Assembly: GCA_021208645.1 (NCBI GenBank)
Contig: JAJOJL010000017.1
Coordinates: 1 to 55,259, forward strand
Direction: 5' to 3'
Source: Bacillus sp. (in: firmicutes)
GTDB lineage: Bacteria > Bacillota > Bacilli > Bacillales > Salisediminibacteriaceae
Length of the DNA: 55,259 bases
Part shown: positions 8,503-17,598 of the stretch, piece after piece
Layout: every line of letters begins with the position of its first letter
Numbering within the stretch: position 1 is the first letter of the stretch
Program-made: the position numbers and the translations under genes
The notes under the pieces: generated by a model
Told to the model about the DNA's origin: nothing
Databases searched by the model: none
The model's input: the letters and a program-made list of their open reading frames with translations, nothing else

Positions 8503-8932
8503 TCTCTTTCCCCCTCAAAAAATAATCAATTCCCATTTTATATCCAGCAAAACCAAATCCACTAATTTGCCCTGCACAAACTGGAGCAATGACCGAATGA
8601 TGCCTAAATTCTTCCCGTGCATGAACATTGGATATATGTACTTCCACAACTGGTATTTCTATACTGGCAACAGCATCCCGAATAGCGTAGCTGTAATGGG
8701 TAAAAGCTCCTGGATTTAAGATAATTCCAGAATAAATCCCATCCGCTTCGTGGATCCAATCAATGAGCTGACCTTCCCAGTTTGATTGACGAAAGGTAAG
8801 TTTCAACTTGTCCTTATATTCGGCAAGCAGAAATTCTTCCAGGTCATCTAATGTACCTTTACCGTATACATTTGGTTCACGATTGCCCAGTCGATTTAAG
8901 TTTGGTCCATTTAAAACTAAATAGTTTCTCAC
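8489..8932 (-). CDS. aroQ: Type II 3-dehydroquinate dehydratase
   Basis: AroQ converts 3-dehydroquinate to 3-dehydroshikimate in the shikimate pathway. The protein begins RNYLVLNGPNLNRLG, the family signature, and carries the loop and His motifs LNPGAFTHYSYAIRDA and VEVHISNVHAREEFRHHSV. GTG 8932 has AAAGGG eight bases upstream and gives 147 aa, the usual size. A longer TTG start at 8950 adds six non-conserved residues. The end overlaps the papA start. The other shikimate gene here is aroK at 27.5 kb. Confidence 0.93.
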   Translation of the reverse strand: MRNYLVLNGPNLNRLGNREPNVYGKGTLDDLEEFLLAEYKDKLKLTFRQSNWEGQLIDWIHEADGIYSGIILNPGAFTHYSYAIRDAVASIEIPVVEVHISNVHAREEFRHHSVIAPVCAGQISGFGFAGYKMGIDYFLRGKENETT

Positions 8933-9013
8933 ATTACCAAACCCTTTCAATTAAAGTAGGCTCCTTTTATGCTTATCATTACATTAACAACTCAAATTAA
9001 TGTTAACTTTAGC

Positions 9014-9046
9014 CAAAAAAAAGAGAATGTTCCAAGGAACATTCTA
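9014..9046 (-). terminator. Terminator of yqhR
   Basis: On the minus strand, AGAATGTTCC pairs perfectly with GGAACATTCT around a two-base centre (9024-9045), followed by a run of eight to nine Ts. It lies just beyond the yqhR stop. Confidence 0.85.
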
Positions 9047-9056
9047 ACATAAGACT

Positions 9057-9551
9057 TTAGCTTTGAATAGCTTCACCCTCATGTTCTGTTCTTTCATGAT
9101 ACTCATAAGAAACAGAATAACCAATAAATAACCCGTACAATAAATATAAACATATGTTTGTAATAATTGTATTCAAGTCTAATTGGGTAAGAGGTTTCAA
9201 ACCAGGAAACATAGGATTAAACAACCCAAAAACCATCAACCATAAGACTAAACCGAATAGTAGTCCCGGCCACGTCTTATTGATCTTGGCAAAAACCAAT
9301 CGATAAAGGAAGGCTGCTGCTATTGATAATACAGCAATTACTCCAATTCCTACTAGCTGTCCAAGCCAGCCATTCTTCCAATCACCAAGTGCCCATGGCA
9401 TTAAAGCCAAGGCAGGTCCTACTCTCGTAAAATTAAAATAAAATGCTAAATACCCGAGAATGCTCCAAATCAATCCACCAAAAAAACCAATTAAAGCAAC
9501 TGTCGAATGAAAAGATAAAGATTGCTCATTTTGTTTCTTCCTATTGCCCAC
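9057..9551 (-). CDS. yqhR: YqhR-type membrane protein (reported as FigP)
   Basis: This is a membrane protein of 164 aa with four predicted helices (about residues 20-42, 58-80, 90-110, 125-145) and a conserved position between aroQ and yqhP. GTG 9551 has GAGG eight bases upstream; the frame extends three codons further. To my knowledge, B. subtilis YqhR was recently renamed FigP and acts with SpoVAF as an ion channel that amplifies the germinant response. A SpoVAF homologue lies at 42.4 kb in this window. Assignment rests on topology, length and synteny. Confidence 0.8.
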   Translation of the reverse strand: MGNRKKQNEQSLSFHSTVALIGFFGGLIWSILGYLAFYFNFTRVGPALALMPWALGDWKNGWLGQLVGIGVIAVLSIAAAFLYRLVFAKINKTWPGLLFGLVLWLMVFGLFNPMFPGLKPLTQLDLNTIITNICLYLLYGLFIGYSVSYEYHERTEHEGEAIQS

Positions 9552-9924
9552 ATTCATCACCTCGAATAACAGTATGTCATTTTTTTTCTTTACTATGATG
9601 TCTGAGAAGAAATTTCACCTCAATAACATTACAACTCTGTAAATAAGAAAAAAACATGTTTACTATTTTCAAGATAAAATCATATACATTTTATTAAATA
9701 TTGAAAAGTGCATGTGTATACAGCCTCACACACGGGAATAGTATGAATAGAATAATAAAAGCATTTTTTTGGAGGATTTCAAGATTTTATTGTAGAATTA
9801 GTAAATAACTATTTAAATCCAAAATTTTTAAAAAATACTTACTAACAAAAGACAATTTAACCTACTTCCTTTTTTATGAAAAAAATATGCAAACAAAAAA
9901 TCTTACGATTAGGAGGTGTCAACA
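9552..9924. other. AT-rich divergent intergenic region (about 370 nt)
   Basis: This region separates divergently transcribed yqhR and yqhP and must contain both promoters. It is very AT-rich. A GGAGG at about 9773-9777 is not followed by a usable start codon or open frame. I see no tRNA, terminator or clear repeat here. Confidence 0.5.
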
Positions 9925-10305
9925 ATGCTTCGTCATTCATACCACCCCCTCATATTAACCATTATTGGTTTGGCCATATTAGGAATAGGGTATAGACTGG
10001 TAGCTTCACCTGGAGCATTTTTCACACAAATATTAGTAACCATCGGTATTGTCGCTGTACTAATTTTAGTGATGAGAAAATTTGTTCTTCCTAGAATAAT
10101 GGGGAGTCAAGCTGCATACGGGCAGCAACAACAAGGTATGTATACTCAGAAATCGCAACCTGCAAAACGCCCAACTAACTTTTCAAGCAAAGCAAAAGAA
10201 AAGAAAAAACGTATTTCCAGACCGCTCGTAAAACGCCAATCAAATGTAAAGCTGACGGTCATCGAGGGAAAGAAAAACAAGAAGAAAAACCGAGCTTTAT
10301 TTTAA
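9925..10305 (+). CDS. yqhP: YqhP / SA1362-type small membrane protein
   Basis: The product is 126 aa with two N-terminal membrane helices (about residues 8-25 and 33-50) and a long, strongly basic, Lys/Arg-rich tail that probably faces the cytosol. AGGAGG ends nine nucleotides before ATG 9925, favouring this start over GTG 9916. Position after yqhR and the helix-pair-plus-basic-tail layout match YqhP. Its function is unknown. The stop codon lies in the loop of its terminator. Confidence 0.7.
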   Translation: MLRHSYHPLILTIIGLAILGIGYRLVASPGAFFTQILVTIGIVAVLILVMRKFVLPRIMGSQAAYGQQQQGMYTQKSQPAKRPTNFSSKAKEKKKRISRPLVKRQSNVKLTVIEGKKNKKKNRALF

Positions 10306-10325
10306 ATGCTCGGTTTTTGCTTTTT
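10284..10325 (+). terminator. Terminator overlapping the yqhP stop codon
   Basis: AAAAACCGAGC (10285-10295) pairs with GCTCGGTTTTT (10308-10318), followed by GCTTTTT. The loop contains the yqhP TAA, so the end of the coding sequence is part of the terminator. Confidence 0.85.
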
Positions 10326-10355
10326 ATTGAGAACGTTTATAAAGGAGGACTAAGA

Positions 10356-11155
10356 ATGGTTCATGTCATGAATGTCTTATTTGTTGATTCCATAGTTGCC
10401 CAATGGTTCTTCTTGTTATTTCTTATTTTAATGAATGCCTTGATTTTAACAACTAACAAAAAAATAGGCTTTCAAGTCACCTATGTTACGTTGTTATCCC
10501 TTGCTATTGCACTCATTATGTATACACAATTGCCTTATATTTACACAAGAATGAAGCAATACCTATTACAGTTCCCTTATTACAGGCATTAACAACTTTT
10601 TTTCTCTTGTTTATTCCCCTCGTTAAGAGTCGACTGCAGCTAGCTATTTGCATACTCACACCTATGATAATAGGGTCGTTTATGTTTTTCCAAGCCATAT
10701 CCTTAATATCCATCATTAACGCCCTAATTATTGGAGGATTTATCGTTTACGCTTTTTACCGTACATTGGATTGGCTAGCTGGTGTTCCTGAACCATACCT
10801 AGTCATTTTTGCCTTCCTGTTACCACTATTCATAGGAGGGATCTTGTACCCCCACTATCAATACATGATTATACCTGGGATATTACTTGGAAGTGGTGTA
10901 GGAACGGTGTTAGAAGCCTTAAAGATTAGAATTAACCCAGTAAGGCTCACCTTTTTTCAAAGGAGTTGTGCCATAATAATTGGCTCCACCGGGATTTTAA
11001 TACTTCTATATGGCATTGATTTATTTGCAAATGTAACAATCATTCATACATTTATTCTCGGCTCTCTTATAGGTGGATGGATTACCTTTTTCATGCCTAT
11101 GCTTTTAGTAGTTTTAAATATTTACCCCACAGAAACACGGACTAAAATGTATTAA
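10356..11155 (+). pseudogene. Multi-pass membrane protein, apparently one gene with one frameshift
   Basis: The first frame starts at ATG 10356 behind AGGAGG and runs to 10592. The second runs to 11155 and can be extended upstream without a stop (...ALYLHKNEAIPITVPLLQ...), making a smooth membrane-protein sequence if the frame changes near 10520-10550. The joined protein would be about 266 aa with some eight helices. The span is 3n+2, consistent with one missing base. I do not recognise the family. The alternative is two separate small membrane proteins. Confidence 0.55.
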
Positions 11156-11176
11156 GGACAAATAGCTTTTGGACCA

Positions 11177-12067
11177 CTAATAAGACCATTTTTTTAAAAA
11201 CTTCGTTGTTGAATTCATACCAAGTTGAATGAGTTCTTCTTTTTCAACATCTGATATAGAAAAATTTGTGGAGGAAACTTTGTTGGCAGGTATGAAAACA
11301 ATATTTTTGGCATGTGATTTAGAAATATATCGTTGATCATGAGCTTTCCACATGGTCTCCACCATGGAATGGAGCATGGAAAAAGCATTTCTAATAACCC
11401 TTGGCGGTATTTGATCATCGGAGGGAGATAAGCGAAAACCAATTACAGGTCGCTTTAAATGGGCAAGACCCTCTTTAGGTGAAAATAACCACATGGGGAA
11501 ATTACTTAACACTCCTCCATCAACCATTAAAGAAGTTACGCCATCTTTAGATGTAAGCTTCACAGGCTCAAAGAAGAATGGGAGACAACAACTCATTCGA
11601 ATTGCTCTTGCAACCGAAAAGGACTCTGGAATAATACCATATTGGGGTAGATCATCAGGAAGAACTACAAGCTTTCCATTAGTCAGGTCTGAAGCAACCA
11701 TTTTTAATGATTGTGGGGGAAGGTCTCCAAATGAGACAATCCCTTTTTGTTTTAATATTTGGTATAGCCAGTTTTCAAACTCATCTCCCTGGTGAATTCC
11801 CATTTTGAGGTATAATCTGAGCCAACGATAAAAAGGGATGCTGATCTTTCTTTCATCCAAAAGGCTAGGTAAATCTAATTCTTCTAATATCTCGCCAATT
11901 TCATCACTAGTGAACCCTGCTTTCAAAAAAGATGCCACAATGGCCCCGGCACTCGTACCTGCTAATCTTTCAAAGACAAAGCCTTCTTGCTCTAAAATTC
12001 TTACTGCTCCTACGAAGGAAAAGGCTTTTATGCCACCACCGGCGAACACTCCGTCAACTTTTAACAT
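11177..12067 (-). CDS. yqhO: Patatin-like phospholipase (YqhO)
   Basis: This is a Ser/Asp-dyad lipid acyl hydrolase. The N-terminal oxyanion loop AGGGIKAF, nucleophile elbow GTSAG (Ser near residue 41) and catalytic Asp in VDGGVLSN (near residue 190) are all present. The length of 296 aa is normal. There is no signal peptide, so it is cytosolic or peripheral on the membrane. It stands convergent to the membrane-protein gene, as yqhO does near mntR in B. subtilis. Substrate unknown. Confidence 0.9.
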   Translation of the reverse strand: MLKVDGVFAGGGIKAFSFVGAVRILEQEGFVFERLAGTSAGAIVASFLKAGFTSDEIGEILEELDLPSLLDERKISIPFYRWLRLYLKMGIHQGDEFENWLYQILKQKGIVSFGDLPPQSLKMVASDLTNGKLVVLPDDLPQYGIIPESFSVARAIRMSCCLPFFFEPVKLTSKDGVTSLMVDGGVLSNFPMWLFSPKEGLAHLKRPVIGFRLSPSDDQIPPRVIRNAFSMLHSMVETMWKAHDQRYISKSHAKNIVFIPANKVSSTNFSISDVEKEELIQLGMNSTTKFLKKWSY

Positions 12068-12284
12068 CGATCTACCTCCCCTTTACCATTTTAGTAAGGA
12101 AAGTAGAAAAAATGAGTATTATTTTATTCCCATGGAAATATGCCTTCCTGTTAGAAAAGCGCAAGGCGCCTAGAGCTAGACAGAATTTCGAAGGATTTTC
12201 TTTTCCTATAACTCTGTTAGTCTTTGTTGTTGATTTATGCTACAGGAGCTCGCTTTCCGCGGGCAACGCTTCAGCCTCCTCGGA

Positions 12285-12347
12285 GGCTACTGAAAAAGGC
12301 ACGTTCTTCGCCGTTTCAGTAGCCGTAGCAATGAGCGAAGCCGTTGC
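12285..12347 (+). repeat. Stem-loop plus GNA-core module 1
   Basis: The stem GGCTACTGAAA (12285-12295) pairs with TTTCAGTAGCC (12314-12324). The 20-nt core GCAATGAGCGAAGCCGTTGC follows at 12328-12347. The core is an imperfect palindrome whose centre is GCGAAGC. It is nested inside repeat copy A. Confidence 0.7.
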
Positions 12348-12358
12348 ATGGTCTTAAT

Positions 12359-12411
12359 GTTAGCTTTGAGGGCTCTTCTCAAAGCTAACGCGCAACGAGC
12401 GAAGCCATTGC
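12359..12411 (+). repeat. Stem-loop plus GNA-core module 2
   Basis: The stem GTTAGCTTTGAG (12359-12370) pairs perfectly with CTCAAAGCTAAC (12378-12389). The core GCAACGAGCGAAGCCATTGC is at 12392-12411. The stem sequence is unrelated to module 1, while the core is nearly identical. Confidence 0.7.
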
Positions 12412-12699
12412 CGATCTTTTTCCCTGCGGGGTCTTCTGTCTCTTCCTTTGCTAGCTTTGCTATGTAGCGTATGCGTCGAGACAAATCGAAGCTTATTCAT
12501 GAAGTAAACGCTCTTAGCCGTTGCTTTTCCCGCAGGACTTTGAGATGCTTCCTCGAAATAGCCCACGCACGAAGAAAATGTGTAAGCATTTTCGAGGAGT
12601 CTCGCTCCTTTCGCAAAATCAACGTATATCCAAAATCAACATTATCCACTAACAGAGCCTTTCCTATAAAAAATAAAAAACAACCTTAACCTTCAACGG

Positions 12700-13134
12700 C
12701 TAAGATTGCTCTTCTAATTCTTCACTCTTTTTTTGTACGTCCCTTAAATCCGTTATTCTCTCTGGGTTTTCATCAAAATACTGAACTAGATCGCCAATAC
12801 GATCAATTGCATCCCAGCTTAAATGGTGCTCAATACCTTCTACATCCTGATAGATTTTTTCATGATCAACGCCAATGATCTTTAGGAATTGCTCTAATAA
12901 ATCATGGCGGTCAACGAGACGTTTGCCAATCTTTTTCCCTTTTGGCGTTAAGATGAGCCCTCGATATTTTTCATAAACAAGATATTGACTTTTATCTAAC
13001 TTTTGGACCATTTTTGTAACCGAGGATGGATGTACATCAAGTGCTTCTGCAATATCAGAAACTCTGGCATATCCCTTTTCTTCGATTAGTAGGTAGATTC
13101 TTTCAAGATAATCTTCCATGCTCGGTGTTGGCAT
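12700..13134 (-). CDS. mntR: Manganese-responsive transcriptional regulator MntR
   Basis: This is a DtxR-family Mn2+ sensor that represses manganese uptake. The 144-aa protein has an N-terminal winged helix ([22 protein letters not shown]) and a dimerisation domain. All B. subtilis metal ligands are conserved at matching positions: Asp8, Glu11, His77, Glu99, Glu102, His103. GGAGGGGAC precedes the ATG. Its neighbours yqhO and lipM agree with B. subtilis order, but nrdJ and two repeats have come in between. Confidence 0.95.
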   Translation of the reverse strand: MPTPSMEDYLERIYLLIEEKGYARVSDIAEALDVHPSSVTKMVQKLDKSQYLVYEKYRGLILTPKGKKIGKRLVDRHDLLEQFLKIIGVDHEKIYQDVEGIEHHLSWDAIDRIGDLVQYFDENPERITDLRDVQKKSEELEEQS

Positions 13135-13338
13135 GTTGTAGTCCCCTCCAAACTTACAACCTTAATGAGAATGGTTATATAATATTTCTTCTATGTTGAA
13201 ATATGTGAATTGGTTCCTTTACCATGTAAAATTATACTATAAAACGAAGACTTGTACTAGTTTATAGGGAAATTCAGGATAATTATGAATACATGAAGGT
13301 TCTAATTAAAGAGATAAGTGGCCTCTTAGAAAGCCAGA

Positions 13339-13368
13339 AGGGGATGCCCATTGGACACCCCCTTTTTT
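13339..13368 (+). terminator. Hairpin between mntR and nrdJ, plus-strand terminator-like
   Basis: GGGGATGCCCA pairs with TTGGACACCCC with two internal mismatches and is followed by six Ts on the plus strand. It sits directly after the nrdJ stop, but on the nrdJ strand the tail is only weakly T-rich. It may work for nrdJ imperfectly or protect against plus-strand transcription. Confidence 0.45.
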
Positions 13369-13371
13369 CAT

Positions 13372-16300
13372 CTATAATCCGCATTTTAATTGTGCATTAC
13401 AGTTTGTACATGTGTTACAACCACCGATATCTTCTACTGTACCTTTTCGGCATACTGGGCATGTATCGCCTACTTCACTTCCGTATGTAACGGATGTGCT
13501 GCGCAAGTCAGAAATGGTTTCAACCAGAACTACAGATTTCTTCGTTCCTTTTGTATCCTCGGATGGGTCTCCAGCTAATTCTACTGCGTACATATCATTG
13601 TCTTCTGCTTTTAAGGTTAATACTTGTGAATCACGGCTTCCGTCCACATAAACAGTTCCACCTTTTGCTCCACCTTTGTAAAGACGCTCGTATACTTTCT
13701 TCACTTGGTCCACCGTGTAGCCGCGAGGTGCGTTAACTGTCTTACTTAATGAGCTATCTACCCAGCGCTGAATGACACATTGAACATCGGCGTGGGCTTC
13801 CGGTGAAAGGTCCATACTGGATACAAACCATTCCGGTAAGTTGTTCGGATCTGTTTCTGGATGACGATCTAAATATTCTTGTAAGATTTGGGCCTTTACT
13901 TCTATGAATTTTCCTAAACGACCGCTGCGGAAGTAAGAAAAGGAAAAATATGGTTCAAGGCCGGTGGATACTCCAACCATGGTCCCAGTGCTGCCAGTGG
14001 GAGCAACAGTTAGTAAGTGTGAATTTCGAATACCGTATTTCAAGATTCCTTGCCGGATATCTTCCGGCATCTTTTTCATATAACCAGTATTGATATATTT
14101 CATTCTTAAATGCTGTGTTTCTTGCTCATTGTTTCCTACTAGGAATGGGAAGCTTCCCTTTTCCTTCGCAAGTTCAATGCTTGTCCGATAGGCAGTTGTA
14201 GCAATTGTTTCAAATATCTTATCTACAAGCTCGTTACCTTTATCGGATCCATAAACTGTTTCCGTGTAAATTAAGAGATCGTGCAATCCCATTACTCCAA
14301 GTCCAACACGGCGCTCACCTTTTGCTTGGTTGGTATTTTGGTCAAGGAAGTATGGGGTAGCATCAATTACGTTATCCTGCATGCGGACGCCAGTTGCTAC
14401 TGTTTGCTTCAGCTTTTCGTAATCAACTGTATTATTCTCTTTATCAGCCATTTCTGCTAAGTTTACCGCTGCAAGGTTACACACAGAAAACGGCGCAAGT
14501 GGTTGTTCCAGTAATTGTTATCCCATTGGCTTTTTATCCGATGGTTCTATACCTTCTTATTCGATATAGTTCAGCATATATTTTCATTGCACCTCTTTTG
14601 ATACCTTCTTCATAAAATTTAAAAGCTCTTTCCTTCCCCTGTCTACACCAAAAATTGCTTTTGAAATCACCCTAATATCTTTAACACTAAAATTTTTATT
14701 AATATCATCCAGAAGAGGTTTTATCGTGGTGCTTATCTTATTTAAAGGTGTTGAATTTACTAAATCGTTATTTTCTTTGCACCAATTAATCACAAACCTT
14801 CTTATATCAAGATGGATATTAAATCGTTTTTCAATGTAAGAATTAGTAGCAAGTTTAATTGCTATTTTTCCTGAACATTTTCTACTACAGTACTTTTTGG
14901 AAGATGTTATAAGTACTTTAAAATGAATACCACAATTTAAGCAACACCTAAATTGGCGTGGGGTTTTTACCTTTCCCTTTTGTGATAAACCACTATTCCT
15001 CAAACCTTCCAACATCCTTTTTTTTGAAACACTATCAGATTCCCATAATTTTTTTGTATGGTTACCAATTTTCATTTTTGCTGTATTACTATGCTTTATA
15101 TTGTAATGTCCGTTTAACTTTCCTTTATTTTTTTTATTAACTGTAGTATGTTCGGAATCAATCCATTCAGAAATTGTACTTGTTAAAGAAAAGGGTAGTT
15201 TTTTATATAAGATCAATAATTCTTCATAAGAAATTAATTCTACCTCTATACCGTATTTTTCTTTAATAACATTTAATGCCATTAAAGCTTGGTTTTTAGC
15301 AATTTTGTGCCTTGATTTAATTTCTACAATCTTAATTATTTGACCTATTTCATTATAAAAGAAGAAGTCAGGCTTATAAATTTTATATTCAATATCAAAA
15401 TCCCTATCCTCATAACTCCAAGAAACCGAGAAATAATCTAAATATTTCGCATATGCATATTCATAAGAACTTCTTAAATAGTAGCCTTTATAAAAACCAG
15501 CATATCCTCTATTCATATTAATCACTCTTTCTCGAAAAGGGATTGTACAATGCTGCGGCCTCGTGGATGAATTATATTCTCTAATATAGAGGTTCACCAT
15601 CTATGCGTTGCCCCTGGCTAAAGTTTTACGTTTAGCCTTCGGTTCGGGTTGGCAATCTCAGCTTTCCCGCTTCATTCCGCAGTTTTTTACGTGAGGCAAA
15701 TCAAGCCACTTTACCACACGGATTTGTTGCAACAACTTTCTGACCATATGCTTTCGCGTTCGTCATTTCATTGGCGTTATCAATAAAGAAAATGCCTGGT
15801 TCAGCTGAATACGTTGCACAAATATTAATTAGATTCCAAAGCTCTTTCGCTTTGATTTTTCGGTACGTACGAACACCGAAGCCTAATGTTTCCCACTCTC
15901 TCACGTCTCCATATTCTTGCCACTCACGATTGTATGCTTCCATTTCCGCTTCGTTGTAATTTTCTACGTCAGGGAAACGAAGAGCATAATCTGTATCGTT
16001 TTCTACAGCTTCCATGAAATCTTTTGTTATACAAACGGAGATGTTTGCTCCAGTTAAAAACTCCGAGTTATTAACAGAATAAGTTCCGCCGGTACGAAGT
16101 TTGTCCTCTGCCTCTTGGATAACCTTAGGATCAAAGCCTCCTGTACCTGGGATATGCTTATAATTGATAATCCCTTGGTACATGGCTTCTTCCAGTTCTG
16201 TTAATGGGGTAAATTTAAGTTTTTCTTGGATTAATCTCTTAATCTGTTTATCTTCTGTATTTTCTAGTAAGTATCGTAAAATTCTTGGATTTTGCATTTT

Positions 16301-17470
16301 AGAGATGATGAACTCCAAAATGTCCGGATGCCAATCAGCTAACATTATCATCTGGGCCAAATTGTTGCGTTGATTCGTTATATCAACTCTCTAAGTCACC
16401 TTAGAGTTCAGACCATATTTTACACTAAAAATAGTGTCCTCGCGCTTCGGAATCACTTGATTCCTACTCTACTCACTTCCACTTATTGTGTGCTTTCGAT
16501 GGTCGTTGAACCTTCTCCAGTTTATAGGAGCTTGGCTGCTGATTGTCTTTATCCACTTACTGTTTTTACGCATTCACGCTTACCGTTTCCGGTTACGTTG
16601 TAGCCAGTAAGTCATACCAAAGAGTTTCCAGCAATTCACGAGGTTTATTTATAGACGAGGCACTTTTTATGAAGGTTTACCACGTCTTGACCCACCTTGT
16701 TCTACTAAATGGGTGAGTTTCGCAATATCATCTAGCCAAGAAACGGAACCGGAGGATTTACCATTCACTCCCCTTGCAAGAGTGTTACGAGGTCTTAGTG
16801 TGGAACCATTCGTTCCAACCCCGCCACCGCGACTCATAATCTCCATTACTTGTTTACGGTGCTCTGAAATTCCTTCACGAGAATCAGGAACAAAAGGCAT
16901 CACGTAACAGTTAAAATAAGTCACGTCTGTTTCTGCACCTGCACCGTATAGCACACGTCCTGCAGGAACGAAATTCATACTCATTAATTCATGGTAAAAC
17001 TTCTGGACAGAATCTTCCCGTTTTTCTGGATCAATCTCTACTTCTGCTAATCCCCTAGCATTTCGCTTAGCAATTTGCTCGTAATAGATTTCTAGAGGCT
17101 TGTCAATGGTGTCAAGGGAACGTTCTACAATCCCCGTTTTCTTTTCTTCAGCATCGTCAAGTACACCGAGAAACTCTTCTTCCACCGCAATTTTGGCACG
17201 ATTCTCATCCCAGTTAATTTCTGTGACAAAACCGTAACCACGTGCCGGAAACTTAGGATCAGATTTTACCGTTAAAACGACAAAATCTCCCGGCTTTAAT
17301 GTTTTTTTCTCCGTGTCTTTAAACGTATAGCGGTCTAACATGACCAACCTTGATACTCCACTTTGTTTTATTTTCATCTCTGGAGTAATTGGAAAGACTT
17401 GAGGAAACTGTTCAATATCCTTATTGAGTCCCTCTACGTCGATCGTTTTTTCAGACATAAACGTCTTCAC
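13372..17470 (-). CDS. nrdJ: Class II (B12-dependent) ribonucleotide reductase with two group I introns
   Basis: NrdJ makes deoxyribonucleotides using adenosylcobalamin. The coding exons are 17470-16679, 16357-15714 plus 15713 (645 nt in all), and 14508-13372. Joined, they give exactly 858 codons (857 aa) without indels. Active-site cysteines are visible: redox Cys in TYFNCYV, radical Cys in NPCGEQ and its partner 11 residues later in FSVCNL. The C-terminal tail has CPVC and CNTCTNC motifs. Exon 1 ends ...GGSRRG and exon 2 begins AQMIMLADWHPD; exon 2 ends ...NPCG and exon 3 begins EQPLAPF. GTG 17470 is the likely start. It lies between mntR and lipM, flanked by repeats, and is probably acquired relative to B. 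subtilis. Confidence 0.92.
14509..15712 (-). mobile_element. Group I intron 2 in nrdJ (1,204 nt, with homing endonuclease gene)
   Basis: The boundaries come from restoring NPCG|EQPLAP. The 5' exon ends in U, the intron ends in G, and P1 pairs exon CGUGUGGU with intron GCCUCACG (U.G at the splice site, one U-U mismatch). An R-like element CAACGCATAGATGG (about 15598-15611) and an S-like AAAATATATGCTGAAC (14569-14584) share the P7 pairing GCAUA/UAUGC. The endonuclease frame fills the R-S interval (P8 region), and its stop overlaps S. The insertion site is one codon after the radical cysteine. Confidence 0.88.
14584..15516 (-). CDS. Intron-encoded PD-(D/E)XK-type homing endonuclease
   Basis: The product is about 310 aa from ATG 15516; the frame is open to 15600, but that start would overlap the intron R element. 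The N-terminal half has the nuclease pattern: SSYEYAYAKYLD (Glu), YKPDFFF (Pro-Asp) and IVEIKSRHK (Glu-x-Lys). This is the Vsr-like/EDxHD group fold, of which the phage recA-intron enzyme I-Bth0305I is a known member. The C-terminal half has a zinc-finger-like CLNC...CSRKC and basic DNA-binding segments. It likely cleaves intronless nrdJ at the NPCG site and so spreads the intron. AT content is higher than in the exons. Confidence 0.8.
   Translation of the reverse strand: MNRGYAGFYKGYYLRSSYEYAYAKYLDYFSVSWSYEDRDFDIEYKIYKPDFFFYNEIGQIIKIVEIKSRHKIAKNQALMALNVIKEKYGIEVELISYEELLILYKKLPFSLTSTISEWIDSEHTTVNKKNKGKLNGHYNIKHSNTAKMKIGNHTKKLWESDSVSKKRMLEGLRNSGLSQKGKVKTPRQFRCCLNCGIHFKVLITSSKKYCSRKCSGKIAIKLATNSYIEKRFNIHLDIRRFVINWCKENNDLVNSTPLNKISTTIKPLLDDINKNFSVKDIRVISKAIFGVDRGRKELLNFMKKVSKEVQ
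16358..16678 (-). mobile_element. Group I intron 1 in nrdJ (321 nt, no ORF)
   Basis: Boundaries were set by joining GGSRRG|AQMIML. The 5' exon ends GGU, and P1 pairs exon AGACGUGGU with intron GCCUCGUCU, again with the splice-site U.G and one U-U mismatch. The classical elements are clear: P AATTGCTGGAAACTC, Q AATCAGCAGCC, R GTTCAACGACC and S AAAATATGGTCTGAAC. P7 forms from GUUCA/UGAAC and GACC/GGUC. The last base is G. There is no coding capacity, so mobility would have to be in trans. Confidence 0.92.
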
Positions 17471-17598
17471 AGGCCTCCGCTCCCTTTCTACAAATTTTTC
17501 AACACATTAGATTGTCAAAGATCATTTTCTTAGGTGCTATGGCAACATATGCCAATTTGTTTAGTAGCTTGTTTTACTATAGCATAGAAAAAAGCTCT

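Larger units (their letters stand above)
12203..12663 (+). repeat. MITE-like interspersed repeat, copy A (with nested hairpin modules)
   Basis: This non-coding element has imperfect terminal inverted repeats: left CTCTGTTAGT...TGTTGATTT (12203-12236) and right, inverted, CTCTGTTAGT...TGTTGATTT (12618-12663). Its body shares long near-identical blocks with copy B at 17925-18246, including the shared end block ending ACTAACAGAGCCT. Between CCTCCTCG and CCCTGCGG it holds about 130 nt that copy B lacks, made of two stem-loop/core modules. Open frames in it look spurious. A separate common Bacillaceae-like motif, AAGCGCAAGGCGCC, lies just outside at about 12158. Confidence 0.75.

Noticed and set aside
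9770-9838. GGAGG followed by an AT-rich stretch that could be a tiny gene
   Set aside because: No ATG, GTG or TTG lies at a workable distance, and the in-frame TTG is followed directly by a stop.
12203-12663. Several plus- and minus-strand frames of 60-140 codons in repeat copy A
   Set aside because: They arise from the GC-rich repeat in all frames, lack ribosome sites, and recur as fragments in the non-coding copies B and C.
13293-13490. Plus-strand frame across the mntR-nrdJ spacer
   Set aside because: It runs through the hairpin and antisense to the nrdJ zinc-finger tail with no ribosome site. It is a shadow.
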